Origin: Amnibacterium sp. CER49
Lineage (GTDB): Bacteria; Actinomycetota; Actinomycetes; Actinomycetales; Microbacteriaceae
Direction: 5' to 3'
Length of the DNA: 64,000 nt
Assembly: GCF_029846255.1 (NCBI RefSeq)
Contig: NZ_JARVWQ010000001.1
Span: forward strand, 558,001-622,000
The notes under the pieces were generated by a model. That model was not told where the DNA came from and made no database searches. It saw nothing but the letters and a program-made list of their open reading frames with translations. Positions 16,897-25,682 of this stretch are shown here, piece by piece; position 1 is the first letter of the stretch, and every line of letters begins with the position of its first letter. Made by a program: the position numbers and the translations under genes.

Positions 16897-18581
16897 TGGC
16901 TGCGAGGAGGATCCGGGTCCGCGCCGCGGCCGGCGTCGCCGCGCTCGTCACCGCGGGCTGCATCGGCGGCCTGCTCGCCGCGCCGGCGACCGCCGCGACC
17001 GCGCCCGACCCGCGGGTGCGCACCGTCGCCGGGAACGGCACCGTGTCGCTCGCCTGGGACGCCGTACCGGGCGCGACGGGCTACGCGGTCCGGTGGAACG
17101 GCACGACCCGCGCGGTGAGCGAGCGGCGGATCACGATCAGCGGTCTTCCGAACGGCACGACCCTCACGGCCACCGTCGCCGCGCGGGGACTCGCCGGCTC
17201 GAGCACGACGGTCCGGGCCACGCCGACCGCCGGCTACCCCGATGCGATCACCGGCGTCACGGCGAGCGCGGGCACGGGGAACACCCTCGTGGTCCACGCG
17301 ACGGGTGGTGGCACCGCCACCCGCATCGGCGTGATGGCCGGCGGCGACGCCTCGACGAACACCTTCCACTTCCGCACGAGCTGGTACCCCGCGACGCAGC
17401 GCACGTTCGTCGTCACCGTGCCCGCCGCGGTGCGGGCCGAGCTCGGCCGCGGCACGGGCAACGGGATCTTCGTGCGGGTCGTGCAGTCGAACGGCCTCGA
17501 TCCGAGCGCCGTGATGCACCGGACGAGCTCGCCCGCGGAGGCGTACCGCGTCTCGGTGCCGACCGCGCGCGCCCTCGCCGGCGCGGCGACGCCGGTGCCC
17601 GCCGGCGTCTCGCCCGTCACCGTCGCCGCCTGGAACGTCAACTCGCTGAACGCGACCATCGGCGCCAGCGCGTCGAACCAGTGGCCGGCGCGCGCGTCGC
17701 GGGTCGCGCGCACCGTGCTGGCCGCGCACCCCGACCTGCTGCTCACCGCCGAGCTCACGACGCAGGGGCTCGACCCCTCGTGCCACAACGTCCCGAGCCA
17801 GAACCGGTGGTGCCTCACGCAGCACACGGACCTCGCGCACCGTCTCGCGGCGGGCGGCGGCTACGCGGACGTGTTCCCGCAGGGCGACCAGGCCGTCCAG
17901 GACTTCGAGCGCGCGCACCCGTCCGCGGGGCACCTCACCTTCGGCACGCAGATCCTCTACGACCCCGCGAGGCTGACGCTCGGCGCGCACGGCACGATCT
18001 CGCCGCGCTTCACCCTCCACGTCGCCGGGTGGCCGAGCACGCTGACCGACCGCTGGCTGTCGTGGGCAGCCTTCACCGTGCGATCCTCGGGACGCCGGTT
18101 CGTGGCCGTCGCCGTGCATCTCCCGTCCGGCCACACGACGCAGCTCGCGACCCTCCGCGACACGGAGGCGCGTGCGCTCGACACGTACATCGACGGGGTG
18201 GCGGGGCACCTGCCGGTCGTGCTCGGCGGCGACCTGAACGCCGACGCGCTCTTCGACCCGACACCGGGCCAGCGGGCGCTCGTGCAGCGCGGCTGGTTCG
18301 ACGCGGCCGCGACGACCGTGCGCTACGGCACGTACTTCCACACCTACAACGGCTGCAACGGCACCGACGGCGCCGACTACGGCTACCCGCTCACCGTGCA
18401 CCGGTGGGACCACCCCGCCCGCCGCATCGACTACATCCTGCTGAAGCGCTCGCCGTACTCGTTCCGCTACGCGAACGTGCTGCACCTCGCCGCGGGCAGC
18501 AGCACCCGGGTCGACCGCGCCTACGAGGGCAGCGACCACCTGATGCAGGTCGCGACGGTCGGCATCGGCGCGCCGAGCTGA
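16896..18581 (+). CDS. Secreted endonuclease/exonuclease/phosphatase (DNase I-fold) protein, copy 2
   Basis: A 561-residue paralogue of the preceding protein with the same layout: signal peptide 1-33 (ending ATAATA), an FN3-like domain (VSLAWDAVPGATGYAVRW) and a DNase I-fold domain. Catalytic motifs are kept: WNVNS, TAELT, AVHLP, GGDLN, RIDYI and GSDHL. The glutamate motif differs from copy 1 (AEL instead of QEL), so specificity may differ. Start ATG 16896 overlaps the previous stop (TGATG), giving coupled translation. Sequence divergence suggests an old duplication. Confidence 0.85.
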   Translation: MAARRIRVRAAAGVAALVTAGCIGGLLAAPATAATAPDPRVRTVAGNGTVSLAWDAVPGATGYAVRWNGTTRAVSERRITISGLPNGTTLTATVAARGLAGSSTTVRATPTAGYPDAITGVTASAGTGNTLVVHATGGGTATRIGVMAGGDASTNTFHFRTSWYPATQRTFVVTVPAAVRAELGRGTGNGIFVRVVQSNGLDPSAVMHRTSSPAEAYRVSVPTARALAGAATPVPAGVSPVTVAAWNVNSLNATIGASASNQWPARASRVARTVLAAHPDLLLTAELTTQGLDPSCHNVPSQNRWCLTQHTDLAHRLAAGGGYADVFPQGDQAVQDFERAHPSAGHLTFGTQILYDPARLTLGAHGTISPRFTLHVAGWPSTLTDRWLSWAAFTVRSSGRRFVAVAVHLPSGHTTQLATLRDTEARALDTYIDGVAGHLPVVLGGDLNADALFDPTPGQRALVQRGWFDAAATTVRYGTYFHTYNGCNGTDGADYGYPLTVHRWDHPARRIDYILLKRSPYSFRYANVLHLAAGSSTRVDRAYEGSDHLMQVATVGIGAPS

Positions 18582-18600
18582 TCCCGGCCCTGGACAGTAC

Positions 18601-18630
18601 GACGGGCGCCTCCCGCGGGAGGCGCCCGTC
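18601..18630. terminator. Bidirectional hairpin between nuclease pair and acs
   Basis: A near-continuous perfect stem: GACGGGCGCCTCC at 18601-18613 pairs with GGAGGCGCCCGTC at 18618-18630 around CGCG. It sits between the convergent nuclease gene and acs. No U-tract is seen, as usual in high-GC actinobacteria. Confidence 0.8.
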
Positions 18631-18645
18631 GGACCGCTTCGGGGC

Positions 18646-20613
18646 TCAGTCCTCCTGCGACGCGGTGGCCATGCCTTCGCGGATCGTGTCCATCACCGTC
18701 GTGTCGGCGAGCGTCGTCACGTCGCCGACCGAGCGGTTCTCGGCCACGTCGCGGAGCAGCCGGCGCATGATCTTGCCGGAGCGGGTCTTCGGCAGCTCCG
18801 CGACGACCATGATCTGCCGGGGTCGCGCGATCTTGCCGATCTGCTCGGCGACGAAGTCGCGCAGCTCCTGCACGACGTGCGGGCCGCCGTCGCCCGCTTC
18901 GCCGCGCAGGATCACGAACGCGACGACCGCCTGACCGGTCGTCTCGTCGGAGGCGCCGACGACGGCGGCCTCGGCGACCTTCGGGTTGGCGACGAGCGCC
19001 GACTCGATCTCGGTGGTCGACAGCCGATGACCGGCGACGTTCATCACGTCGTCGACGCGGCCGAGCAGCCACAGGTCGCCGTCGGCGTCCTTCTTCGCGC
19101 CGTCACCGGCGAAGTACCGGCCCGGGAAGCGCGACCAGTAGGTCTCCTCGTACCGCGCGTCGTCGCCCCAGATCGTGCGGAGCATGCTCGGCCACGGCTC
19201 GGTGAGCACGAGGTAGCCGCCCGAGCCGTTCGGCACGGGGTTCCCCGCGTCGTCGACCACGTCGGCCGAGACGCCCGGCAGCGGCGTCATCGCCGCGCCC
19301 GGCTTGCCGGCCGTCACGCCGGGCAGCGGGCTGATCATCACCGAGCCGGTCTCGGTCTGCCACCACGTGTCGACCACCGGCGTGCGCTCGCCGCCGATGT
19401 GGGTGCGGTACCAGACGTAGGCCTCGGGGTTGATCGGCTCCCCGACGCTGCCGATGACCCGCAGGCTCGACAGGTCGTGCTTCGCCGCGAAGGAGGTGCC
19501 CCACTTCATGTGAGTGCGGATCGCGGTGGGCGCGCAGTAGAGGATCGACACCTTGTACTTCTCGACGATGGACCACCAGCGGTCCTTCTCGGGGAAGTCG
19601 GGCGTGCCCTCGTAGAGCACGCTCGTCGTGGCGTTCGCGAGCGGCCCGTAGACGATGTACGAGTGGCCGGTGACCCAGCCGATGTCGGCCGCGGTCCAGT
19701 AGACGTCGGTCTCGGGCTTCAGGTCGAACACCTCGTACTGCGTCCAGGCGCAGCCGGTCAGGTAGCCGCCGGAGGTGTGCAGGATGCCCTTCGGCTTGCC
19801 CGTGGTGCCCGAGGTGTACATGACGTAGAGCGGGTGCTCGGCCTCGAACGCCTGCGCCTCGTGCGTCGACGACGCCGTCGCGACGGTGTCGTGCCACCAG
19901 TGGTCGCGGCCCTCGGTCCACGCCACCTCGTTGCCGGTGCGCTGGACGACGAGCACGGTGGACACGTCGGGGCACTGCTTCAGCGCCTCGTCGACCGCGG
20001 GCTTCAGCGGCGCGACCGCTCCGCGTCGCCAGCCGCCGTCGGCGGTGATGACGACGTGGGCGTCGCAGTCGGCGATGCGCGTGGCGAGCGCCTCGGCGGA
20101 GAAGCCACCGAACACCACCGTGTGCGGCGCCCCGAGCCGCGCGCAGGCGAGCATCGCCACGACCGTCTCGGGGATCATCGGCATGTAGATCGCCACGCGG
20201 TCGCCCGCCTGCACCCCGAGGTCGGTGAGCGCGTTCGCGGCGCGGCAGACCTCCTCGGTGAGCTCGCGGTAGGTGATCGTGCGGGTGTCACCGGGCTCGC
20301 CCTCGAAGTAGAAGGCGACCCGGTCGCCGAGGCCAGCCTCGACGTGCCGGTCGAGGCAGTTCACCGCCACGTTGAGGCGACCGTCGGCGAACCACTTCGC
20401 GAACGGCGGGTTCGACCAGTCGAGCACGTCGGTGAACGGCGTCTCCCATTCGAGCCGCCGGGCCTTGTCGGCCCAGAAGGCGAGCCGGTCGTCCGACGCC
20501 TCGCGGTACGCATCCGCCGTGACGTTCGCGGCGGCCGCGAACTCGTCGGACGGCGGGAAGCGACGGTCCTCGTGCGACAGGTTGTCGAGGGTCGGGGATG
20601 CGGTGTCGGTCAT
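18646..20613 (-). CDS. acs: Acetyl-CoA synthetase
   Basis: A 655-residue AMP-forming ligase of standard Acs length. Motifs: P-loop YTSGTTGKPKG near residue 270, WWQTETG, GRYFAGDGA, and the C-terminal catalytic lysine in PKTRSGKIMRR, the site normally controlled by acetylation. It makes acetyl-CoA from acetate and ATP. AAGGAAGG precedes the ATG. The small membrane protein upstream (20636) is only 22 bp away and in the same direction, so they are probably co-transcribed. Confidence 0.97.
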   Translation of the reverse strand: MTDTASPTLDNLSHEDRRFPPSDEFAAAANVTADAYREASDDRLAFWADKARRLEWETPFTDVLDWSNPPFAKWFADGRLNVAVNCLDRHVEAGLGDRVAFYFEGEPGDTRTITYRELTEEVCRAANALTDLGVQAGDRVAIYMPMIPETVVAMLACARLGAPHTVVFGGFSAEALATRIADCDAHVVITADGGWRRGAVAPLKPAVDEALKQCPDVSTVLVVQRTGNEVAWTEGRDHWWHDTVATASSTHEAQAFEAEHPLYVMYTSGTTGKPKGILHTSGGYLTGCAWTQYEVFDLKPETDVYWTAADIGWVTGHSYIVYGPLANATTSVLYEGTPDFPEKDRWWSIVEKYKVSILYCAPTAIRTHMKWGTSFAAKHDLSSLRVIGSVGEPINPEAYVWYRTHIGGERTPVVDTWWQTETGSVMISPLPGVTAGKPGAAMTPLPGVSADVVDDAGNPVPNGSGGYLVLTEPWPSMLRTIWGDDARYEETYWSRFPGRYFAGDGAKKDADGDLWLLGRVDDVMNVAGHRLSTTEIESALVANPKVAEAAVVGASDETTGQAVVAFVILRGEAGDGGPHVVQELRDFVAEQIGKIARPRQIMVVAELPKTRSGKIMRRLLRDVAENRSVGDVTTLADTTVMDTIREGMATASQED

Positions 20614-20635
20614 CGACCAGGCCTTCCTTCTTGCG

Positions 20636-21058
20636 TCAGGAGCGCGGGAGCACCGGCAGCACGCTGCGCTTCCCGGTGCCGTTGAGGACGATGGGGAACG
20701 ACATGGACGAGGCGACGAGCGCCGAGAGCATGCCGAGGTGGCCACCGAGGTGCGTGCTGCCCTCGGCGCCGGCGGGCTCACCGATCGCGAGGAGCAGGAA
20801 CGTGAGCGCCGGCAGCGCGAGCAGGGCGATGAGCGCGCCGGACATGCGGAGAGCCTCGACCGTCGTGGAGGCCGTGACGGTGAGGAGGGCGGACATGAGG
20901 ACGCCGACGCCGGCCGCGCCCGCTGCCGGCGGAGCCGAGTCGGGCGCCCGGGTCTGAGGGATGACCGTGGCGGATGCGGATCGGGTCCGCGAAGCGTTGG
21001 CCAACTGCAGTGCTCCTTCTCGAACGGGCGCCTCGTCGTCCCCCTCCAGGTGCAGCAT
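20636..21058 (-). CDS. Small membrane protein of unknown function upstream of acs
   Basis: A 140-residue protein. A polar N-terminus is followed by three to four hydrophobic helices (GVGVLMSALLTVTAS; ALIALLALPALTFLLLAI; HLGMLSALVASSMSFPIVL). The start ATG 21058 has GGAGG 8 nt upstream; an in-frame TTG at 21004 with AAGGAG is a credible alternative giving 122 residues. No family recognised. Position suggests a role linked to acetate uptake or metabolism, but nothing in the sequence shows this. Confidence 0.65.
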   Translation of the reverse strand: MLHLEGDDEAPVREGALQLANASRTRSASATVIPQTRAPDSAPPAAGAAGVGVLMSALLTVTASTTVEALRMSGALIALLALPALTFLLLAIGEPAGAEGSTHLGGHLGMLSALVASSMSFPIVLNGTGKRSVLPVLPRS

Positions 21059-21195
21059 AACGAGGCCCTCCCCCTCCCTTCCCGCGCATCCGACCGGGAA
21101 CGCCCGACATCTCGCTCGCAAGCCGTGCGGCCATCCGGAACAGGTGTCCGACCAGCGGTGTTGTATCCGATGACAGGAGTGGCGAGGAGACGCTG

Positions 21196-21453
21196 ATGAA
21201 GGGTGATCGGGTCGAGGTCGTCGTCGATGCGGGCGGCGACACGAGGACGTACGAGATCGAGGCGACGAGGGCCGGGCGACGGCTCGACGTGCGATCGGGA
21301 CGAGGGCTCGTCGAGGTGGTCGAGGTGACGCGGGGCGGCACCCCGGTGCGCACGGCGCGGTTCATGGCGAACCGCGTCATCGCGCTGGTCGAGCACCCCG
21401 CCACGCAGGACCCGGGTGGCGAGGAGGTCGTCACGCTGCGACGAGCGGCGTGA
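21196..21453 (+). CDS. Conserved-looking small hypothetical protein
   Basis: An 85-residue soluble protein, all short beta-like segments (VEVVVDAGGDTRTYEIEATRAG; LVEVVEVTR) ending MANRVIALVEHP. GAGGAG lies upstream of the ATG. Codon use (G/C third positions) is that of a real gene. Divergent from the acs-linked membrane protein and convergent with the nuclease at 21478. Function not recognised. Confidence 0.65.
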   Translation: MKGDRVEVVVDAGGDTRTYEIEATRAGRRLDVRSGRGLVEVVEVTRGGTPVRTARFMANRVIALVEHPATQDPGGEEVVTLRRAA

Positions 21454-21477
21454 CGACGGCTCGAGGGGAGCGGCGGC

Positions 21478-22404
21478 TCAGGCGCTCCCGAGCGCGGTGA
21501 GCGCCCGGGTCGCCGAGCCGCCGAGCCCCCACCGCTCGGCGAGGGCGGTGAAGTCCTCGGCGGCGTCCGCGGGCAGACCGACGGCGCCGTCGGCGGCGGG
21601 CAGGTCGAGGTCGCGGACGACTGCGACCACTCGTCGCGCGCGCTCGAGGTACTCCCCCGCGTCGCGGATGCGGCCGCGGACCGTCGCGCCGAGCGGCACC
21701 GCGGGATCGGCCGCGGCGGTGATCAGCCCGTCGAGATCGCCGAACTCGGCGAGCAGCCCCGCCGCGGTCTTCTCGCCGATGCCGGGGACGCCGGGCAGCC
21801 CGTCGGACGGGTCGCCGCGCAGCGTCGCGAAGTCGGCGTACTGCGCGGCGGAGATCCCGTACTTCTCGCGCAGCACGGCGTCGGTGACGGTCTCGAGGTT
21901 GCGCATGCCGCGCACGGCCGACAGCACCCGCACTCCGCGCGCGTCGTCGATCACCTGGAAGAGGTCGCGATCGCTCGTCACGACGTCGACCGGACCGTCC
22001 GCCGTCGCGGCGAGGGTGCCGATCACGTCGTCGGCCTCGTAGCCCGGCTTCCCGACGACCGGGATCCGCAGCGCGCCCAGCACCTCGCGGATGACGGGCA
22101 CCTGCGCCGTCAGCGCCGGGGGCACGGTCTCCACGTCGCGGCCGTCGGTCCCGCGGCGCTCGAGCCGGTGCGCCTTGTACGACGGCACGAGCTCGACCCG
22201 CCACGCGGGCCGCCAGTCGTCGTCCCAGCAGGCGATGAGGCGGCCCGGCCGGAAGTCGGTGACGAGCCGGGCGACGATGTCGAGCAGGCCGCGGACCGCG
22301 CCGATCGGGGTGCCGTCGGGCGCGGTGATCGTCTCGGGCAGCGCATGGAACGCGCGGAAGTAGAGGGCCGCGGTGTCCAGCAGCATCAGGTGGTCGTCGC
22401 TCAC
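21478..22404 (-). CDS. 5'-3' exonuclease (PolA N-terminal-like / FEN family)
   Basis: A 308-residue protein resembling the free-standing 5' nuclease domain of DNA polymerase I. The N-terminal metal-site region is LMLLDTAALYFRAFHAL, then GYEADDVIGTLA and VDVVTSDRDLFQVI (acidic ligands), and the helix-hairpin-helix GVPGIGEKTAAGLL. It lacks a polymerase domain. Such stand-alone nucleases are thought to process flaps or RNA primers. Start is GTG 22404; a weak CACACT -10-like hexamer lies just before it. Confidence 0.9.
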   Translation of the reverse strand: MSDDHLMLLDTAALYFRAFHALPETITAPDGTPIGAVRGLLDIVARLVTDFRPGRLIACWDDDWRPAWRVELVPSYKAHRLERRGTDGRDVETVPPALTAQVPVIREVLGALRIPVVGKPGYEADDVIGTLAATADGPVDVVTSDRDLFQVIDDARGVRVLSAVRGMRNLETVTDAVLREKYGISAAQYADFATLRGDPSDGLPGVPGIGEKTAAGLLAEFGDLDGLITAAADPAVPLGATVRGRIRDAGEYLERARRVVAVVRDLDLPAADGAVGLPADAAEDFTALAERWGLGGSATRALTALGSA

Positions 22405-22497
22405 CGTGCCCAGTGTGGCCGGGGTGCCGACGGCGCGTCGGGCCGATTCCCCAGGCCACCGCTTCCCGCCCGCCGTCCGCCGCGCGACAATCGACGC

Positions 22498-22548
22498 ATG
22501 GCACACCCGGTGCCCGCCTCCGCCACCCGGATCGCAGGTCTTCGATGA
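22498..22548 (+). CDS. Possible 16-residue leader ORF
   Basis: ATG 22498 opens a 16-codon frame (MAHPVPASATRIAGLR) whose TGA overlaps the next gene's ATG (ATGA). GACAAT lies 6 nt before the ATG, the spacing seen at other probable leaderless starts here, and the next gene has only a weak ribosome site. It may be a translated leader that couples initiation of the following gene. Chance is not excluded. Confidence 0.35.
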   Translation: MAHPVPASATRIAGLR

Positions 22549-22832
22549 TCGCGGTCGACGCGGTCGCGGTCCTGCTCGCGATCGTGGTGGTCGTGGCCGT
22601 CGTCGTCGCCGTGTCGCTCCGCCGGTCGAATCCGGGCCAGGAGCGCCAGCCGCGCATCACGGACGACCACGTGCACGAGTGGGGCCGCTGGACCGTGCTC
22701 AAGCAGATCGAGGTGCACGTCTACCCCGACCCCGACGAGGGACGTGACCTGCCCGACCGCATCGACGGCGTCGTGACGAGGACCTGCCGGATCTGCGGGC
22801 TGCCGCAGACGAAGACCGTCCGCGGCCTGTAG
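22545..22832 (+). CDS. Membrane-anchored small protein with CxxC motif
   Basis: A 95-residue protein. One N-terminal membrane helix (residues 3-27, almost all V/A/I/L) is followed by a basic stop-transfer stretch and a soluble tail with HVHEWGRW and a C-terminal RTCRICGLPQTKTV. The Cys pair with nearby histidines could bind a metal. No named family recognised. It starts within the ATGA of a short leader ORF. Confidence 0.65.
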   Translation: MIAVDAVAVLLAIVVVVAVVVAVSLRRSNPGQERQPRITDDHVHEWGRWTVLKQIEVHVYPDPDEGRDLPDRIDGVVTRTCRICGLPQTKTVRGL

Positions 22833-22915
22833 CCGGCCGCCCGTGCAGGAGAAGCCCCAGGCGGGAGAGGCCCCAGGCGGGAGAGACGCAGCCTCGATCA
22901 GACGAGGGTGCAGAG

Positions 22916-22987
22916 CTGGGGTACCTGGACTCGAACCAAGAACAACTGAACCAGAATCAGCCGTGTTGCCAATTACACCATACCCCA
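22916..22987 (-). tRNA. tRNA-Gln (anticodon CTG)
   Basis: Reading the minus strand, 72 nt: acceptor TGGGGTA pairs with TACCCCA, anticodon arm GCTGA-TTCTGGT-TCAGT with CTG, and a T arm containing TTCGAGT. gltX, whose product may also charge tRNA-Gln in bacteria with the amidotransferase route, lies 2.7 kb away; that link is an inference. Confidence 0.95.
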
Positions 22988-23167
22988 ACGCGCCTGCCGG
23001 AGGCCCGGCGCGGGCGGCCCGAAGGCCGGTGAAGGACTCTACCAGAGCGCCGCGGGCGCCGTTCCGCGTCGCCGCCCCGAGTCGCGTGCGGGGTGTCGAT
23101 CGGAGCCCTGCTCGATCGTCCTTGTGAGTGAGAAGGTCGGATCGTCCGGCCGCTGAAGGAGGATCCG

Positions 23168-23542
23168 ATGCGCTACACCCTGTTCCTGCACTACCCGGAG
23201 ATGTCCGAGGAGCAGCTCGGCCGCGAGGCGCTCGAGGCCGGCATGGAGGCGTTCCGCGCGTACGCCGAGGCGCTCGACGAGGCCGGCGTGCTGCGCTCCG
23301 CCGAGGTGCTGCAGCCGTCGACGGCGAGCACCACCGTCACGGCCCGCGACGGGGCCCTGCACGTGCAGGACGGCCCGTTCGCCGACACGAAGGACCAGAT
23401 CGGCGGCTCGTTCGTGATCGAGGTCGACGGGCTCGACGAGGCCCTCGACTGGGCGGGCCGTGCGCCGTCCGCCACCTGGGGCGCGGTCGAGGTTCGACCG
23501 GCGGCCGTCCGCTTCGTCGACGGGTCCTGGCGGCCGGCGTGA
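23168..23542 (+). CDS. YciI-like DGPF-domain protein
   Basis: A 124-residue protein starting MRYTLFLHYPE, with the diagnostic DGPFADTKDQIGG near residue 74. This small ferredoxin-like-fold family is regularly encoded with ECF42-type sigma factors. AAGGAGGATCC precedes the ATG. Its stop overlaps the sigma gene's GTG by 4 bp, so the two are coupled. Its biochemical role is unknown. Confidence 0.9.
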   Translation: MRYTLFLHYPEMSEEQLGREALEAGMEAFRAYAEALDEAGVLRSAEVLQPSTASTTVTARDGALHVQDGPFADTKDQIGGSFVIEVDGLDEALDWAGRAPSATWGAVEVRPAAVRFVDGSWRPA

Positions 23543-24726
23543 TCGACGCGGACGCGAGGGCGGTGGTGGCCGAGGTGGTCGCGCGCTCCTGGGGCCGGCT
23601 GATCGCGGTGCTCGCCGCACCCACCCGCGACCTCGCGCTCGCGGAGGACGTGCTCGGCGACGCCGTCGAGCGCGCCCTCGCGACCTGGCCGCGCGACGGC
23701 GTGCCGATGAGCCCGGAGGGGTGGCTGCTCACCGTCGCCCGCCGCCGCCGCACCGATGTGCTGCGCTCGGCCGCGCAGCGCACGTCGGTGCCCCTCGACG
23801 ACGCCGACGCGGACACCCCGGCCGAGGACCTGCCCGCCGACGCGTTCCCGGACCGGCTGCTCGCACTGCTGTTCGTCTGCGCCCATCCCGGCGTCGACCC
23901 CGCCGCGCGCACGCCGCTCATGCTCCAGACCGTGCTCGGCCTCGACGCCCGGCGCATCGCGTCCGCGTTCGCGGTGCCCGTGCCGGCCATGGCGCAGCGG
24001 CTCGTCCGGGCGAAGCGGCGCATCCGCGACGCGGGCATCGCCTTCCGCGTGCCGGACCGCGCGCGCTGGGGCGAGCGGCTGCCCGCGGTGCTCGAGGCGG
24101 TCTACGGCGCCTACGCCGTCGGGCGCGAGCGGGGCCGCGACGCGGACCTCCGTGGGGAGGCCCTGCACCTCGCCCGGCTGCTCGCCGAGCTCCTCGCCGA
24201 CGACCCGGAGGTGCTCGGGCTCGCCGCGCTCGTGCACCTCGCGGCGGCGGTCGACCGGCCCGCAGGCGCCGCGTACGTGCCGCTCGACGAGCAGGATCCC
24301 GCGGACTGGGATGGGGCGCTCCTCGCGGAGGGCGAGGCCCACCTGCGGCGGGCGGCGGCGCTCGGGCGACCGGGCCGCTTCCAGCTCGAGGCCGCGCTCC
24401 GCTCCGCCCACACCGCCCGCGCCGCGACGGGGTCGGTCGACCACGAGGCCGTCAGGCGGCTGTCGGCCGCGCTCGTCCGGGTCTCCCCCACGCTCGGCGC
24501 CCGGGTCGCGCACGCGGTCGCCGTCGCTCGCGTCGACGGGCCCCGGGCCGGCCTCGCGCTGCTCGACGAGGTCGACGCCCCGCCGACGTTCCAGCCCGCG
24601 GCCGCGGCCCGGGCCGCGCTGCTCGCCGAGGCTGGCCTCGACGCGACGGACGCCTTCGCATCGGCGATCGCCCTCACGGACGACCCCGCGGTGCGCGCCT
24701 GGCTCGAGCGGCAGGCCCGGCGCTAG
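23539..24726 (+). CDS. ECF42-type RNA polymerase sigma factor with C-terminal helical domain
   Basis: A 395-residue protein, about twice the usual ECF length. Residues 1-180 hold sigma regions 2 and 4 (LAEDVLGDAVERAL; GWLLTVARRRRTDVLR; region 4 with VPVPAMAQRLVRAKRRI). Residues 185-395 are an alpha-helical, TPR-like extension (DUF6596 type; ALLFVCAHPGVDPAARTPL at the junction). This layout with a DGPF partner defines the ECF42 group, which has no anti-sigma factor. Start is the GTG at 23539. Its stop overlaps the convergent neighbour's stop in CTAG. Confidence 0.92.
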   Translation: MIDADARAVVAEVVARSWGRLIAVLAAPTRDLALAEDVLGDAVERALATWPRDGVPMSPEGWLLTVARRRRTDVLRSAAQRTSVPLDDADADTPAEDLPADAFPDRLLALLFVCAHPGVDPAARTPLMLQTVLGLDARRIASAFAVPVPAMAQRLVRAKRRIRDAGIAFRVPDRARWGERLPAVLEAVYGAYAVGRERGRDADLRGEALHLARLLAELLADDPEVLGLAALVHLAAAVDRPAGAAYVPLDEQDPADWDGALLAEGEAHLRRAAALGRPGRFQLEAALRSAHTARAATGSVDHEAVRRLSAALVRVSPTLGARVAHAVAVARVDGPRAGLALLDEVDAPPTFQPAAAARAALLAEAGLDATDAFASAIALTDDPAVRAWLERQARR

Positions 24727-25682
24727 CGCCGCGGGCGCGCAGGTCGCTCGAGCAGGTCGCCCGTGCGGGCCGCGCTGCGCTGCACGAGGCCGGGCCGCAC
24801 CGCGAGCACGACGAGCGCGGTGACGACGAGCGTCCCGAGGAAGACGAGCAGACCGACCGGCGAGGTGTCGTCGCGCAGCGCGTAGAGGTGGTTCAGGTTC
24901 CTGAGGGCCCCGGTCGCGAGCACGAGGAGGACATGGCCGGCGGTGAAGACGACGAGGAACACCATGGTCCAGAGGTGGAGCGCCCTCGTGGCCCTCAGCG
25001 GGAGGACGCGATCGAGGAAGCGCAGCCGCGCCGCGAAGCCCGGCGCGAGCCGCAGGCCGGTGAGCGTCACCAGCGGGCCCGCGACGAAGACCACCGAGAA
25101 GTAGCTGAGCGCCTGCAGCCCGTTGTAGTCGACCCAGCCGTCGGTCGTCGGCCAGTCGAGCGACACGTACTGCAGGGCGGTCGACAGGGCCGCGGGCACG
25201 ATCGCGGGGCTCGTCGGCACGATCCGCAGCCACTGGCCGGTGGTGAGCAGCAGCACGAGGAACACGACGCCGTTCAGCACCCAGAGCGTGTCGGCCACGT
25301 AGTGCGACCAGAGGTCGAGGGCGATCCGGACGGGCGGGTTGCGGGTGCGGACGAGGCCCGTGTTGCGTCTCGTCCAGAACGTCGTCGGGCGGCCCGCGCG
25401 GTGCAGGCGCCAGCCCGAGCGGACCGTGAAGAGCAGGAACAGCGCGTTCAGCGCGTGCTGCACGGCGAGCCACGCGGGGAAGCCGACCGGCGCGTCCGCC
25501 GGCAGCGGGGCCTCGCCGGGGTAGCGCGCGACGAACGCCTGGACGGCCGGCAGGGCCCGCAGCCCGCGGGCGGCGAGCACGACGGCGACCGCCAGCACGA
25601 CCGCGGCCCCCACGGCGACCGCCACACGTGATCCACGGCGCACGGTCGCGGGCTCCGGGCGGTCGGCGCCCGGCGCGCTCAC
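24723..25682 (-). CDS. Cytochrome b561/b6-like membrane protein
   Basis: A 319-residue integral membrane protein with about six helices. Histidines suited to heme ligation sit in the helices: [51 protein letters not shown]. It resembles the thiosulfate-reductase/YdhU-type cytochrome b family, often an electron partner of molybdoenzymes. The GTG start overlaps the gltX stop (GTGA), so it follows gltX in one transcript, although no functional link with gltX is evident. Confidence 0.7.
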   Translation of the reverse strand: MSAPGADRPEPATVRRGSRVAVAVGAAVVLAVAVVLAARGLRALPAVQAFVARYPGEAPLPADAPVGFPAWLAVQHALNALFLLFTVRSGWRLHRAGRPTTFWTRRNTGLVRTRNPPVRIALDLWSHYVADTLWVLNGVVFLVLLLTTGQWLRIVPTSPAIVPAALSTALQYVSLDWPTTDGWVDYNGLQALSYFSVVFVAGPLVTLTGLRLAPGFAARLRFLDRVLPLRATRALHLWTMVFLVVFTAGHVLLVLATGALRNLNHLYALRDDTSPVGLLVFLGTLVVTALVVLAVRPGLVQRSAARTGDLLERPARPRR

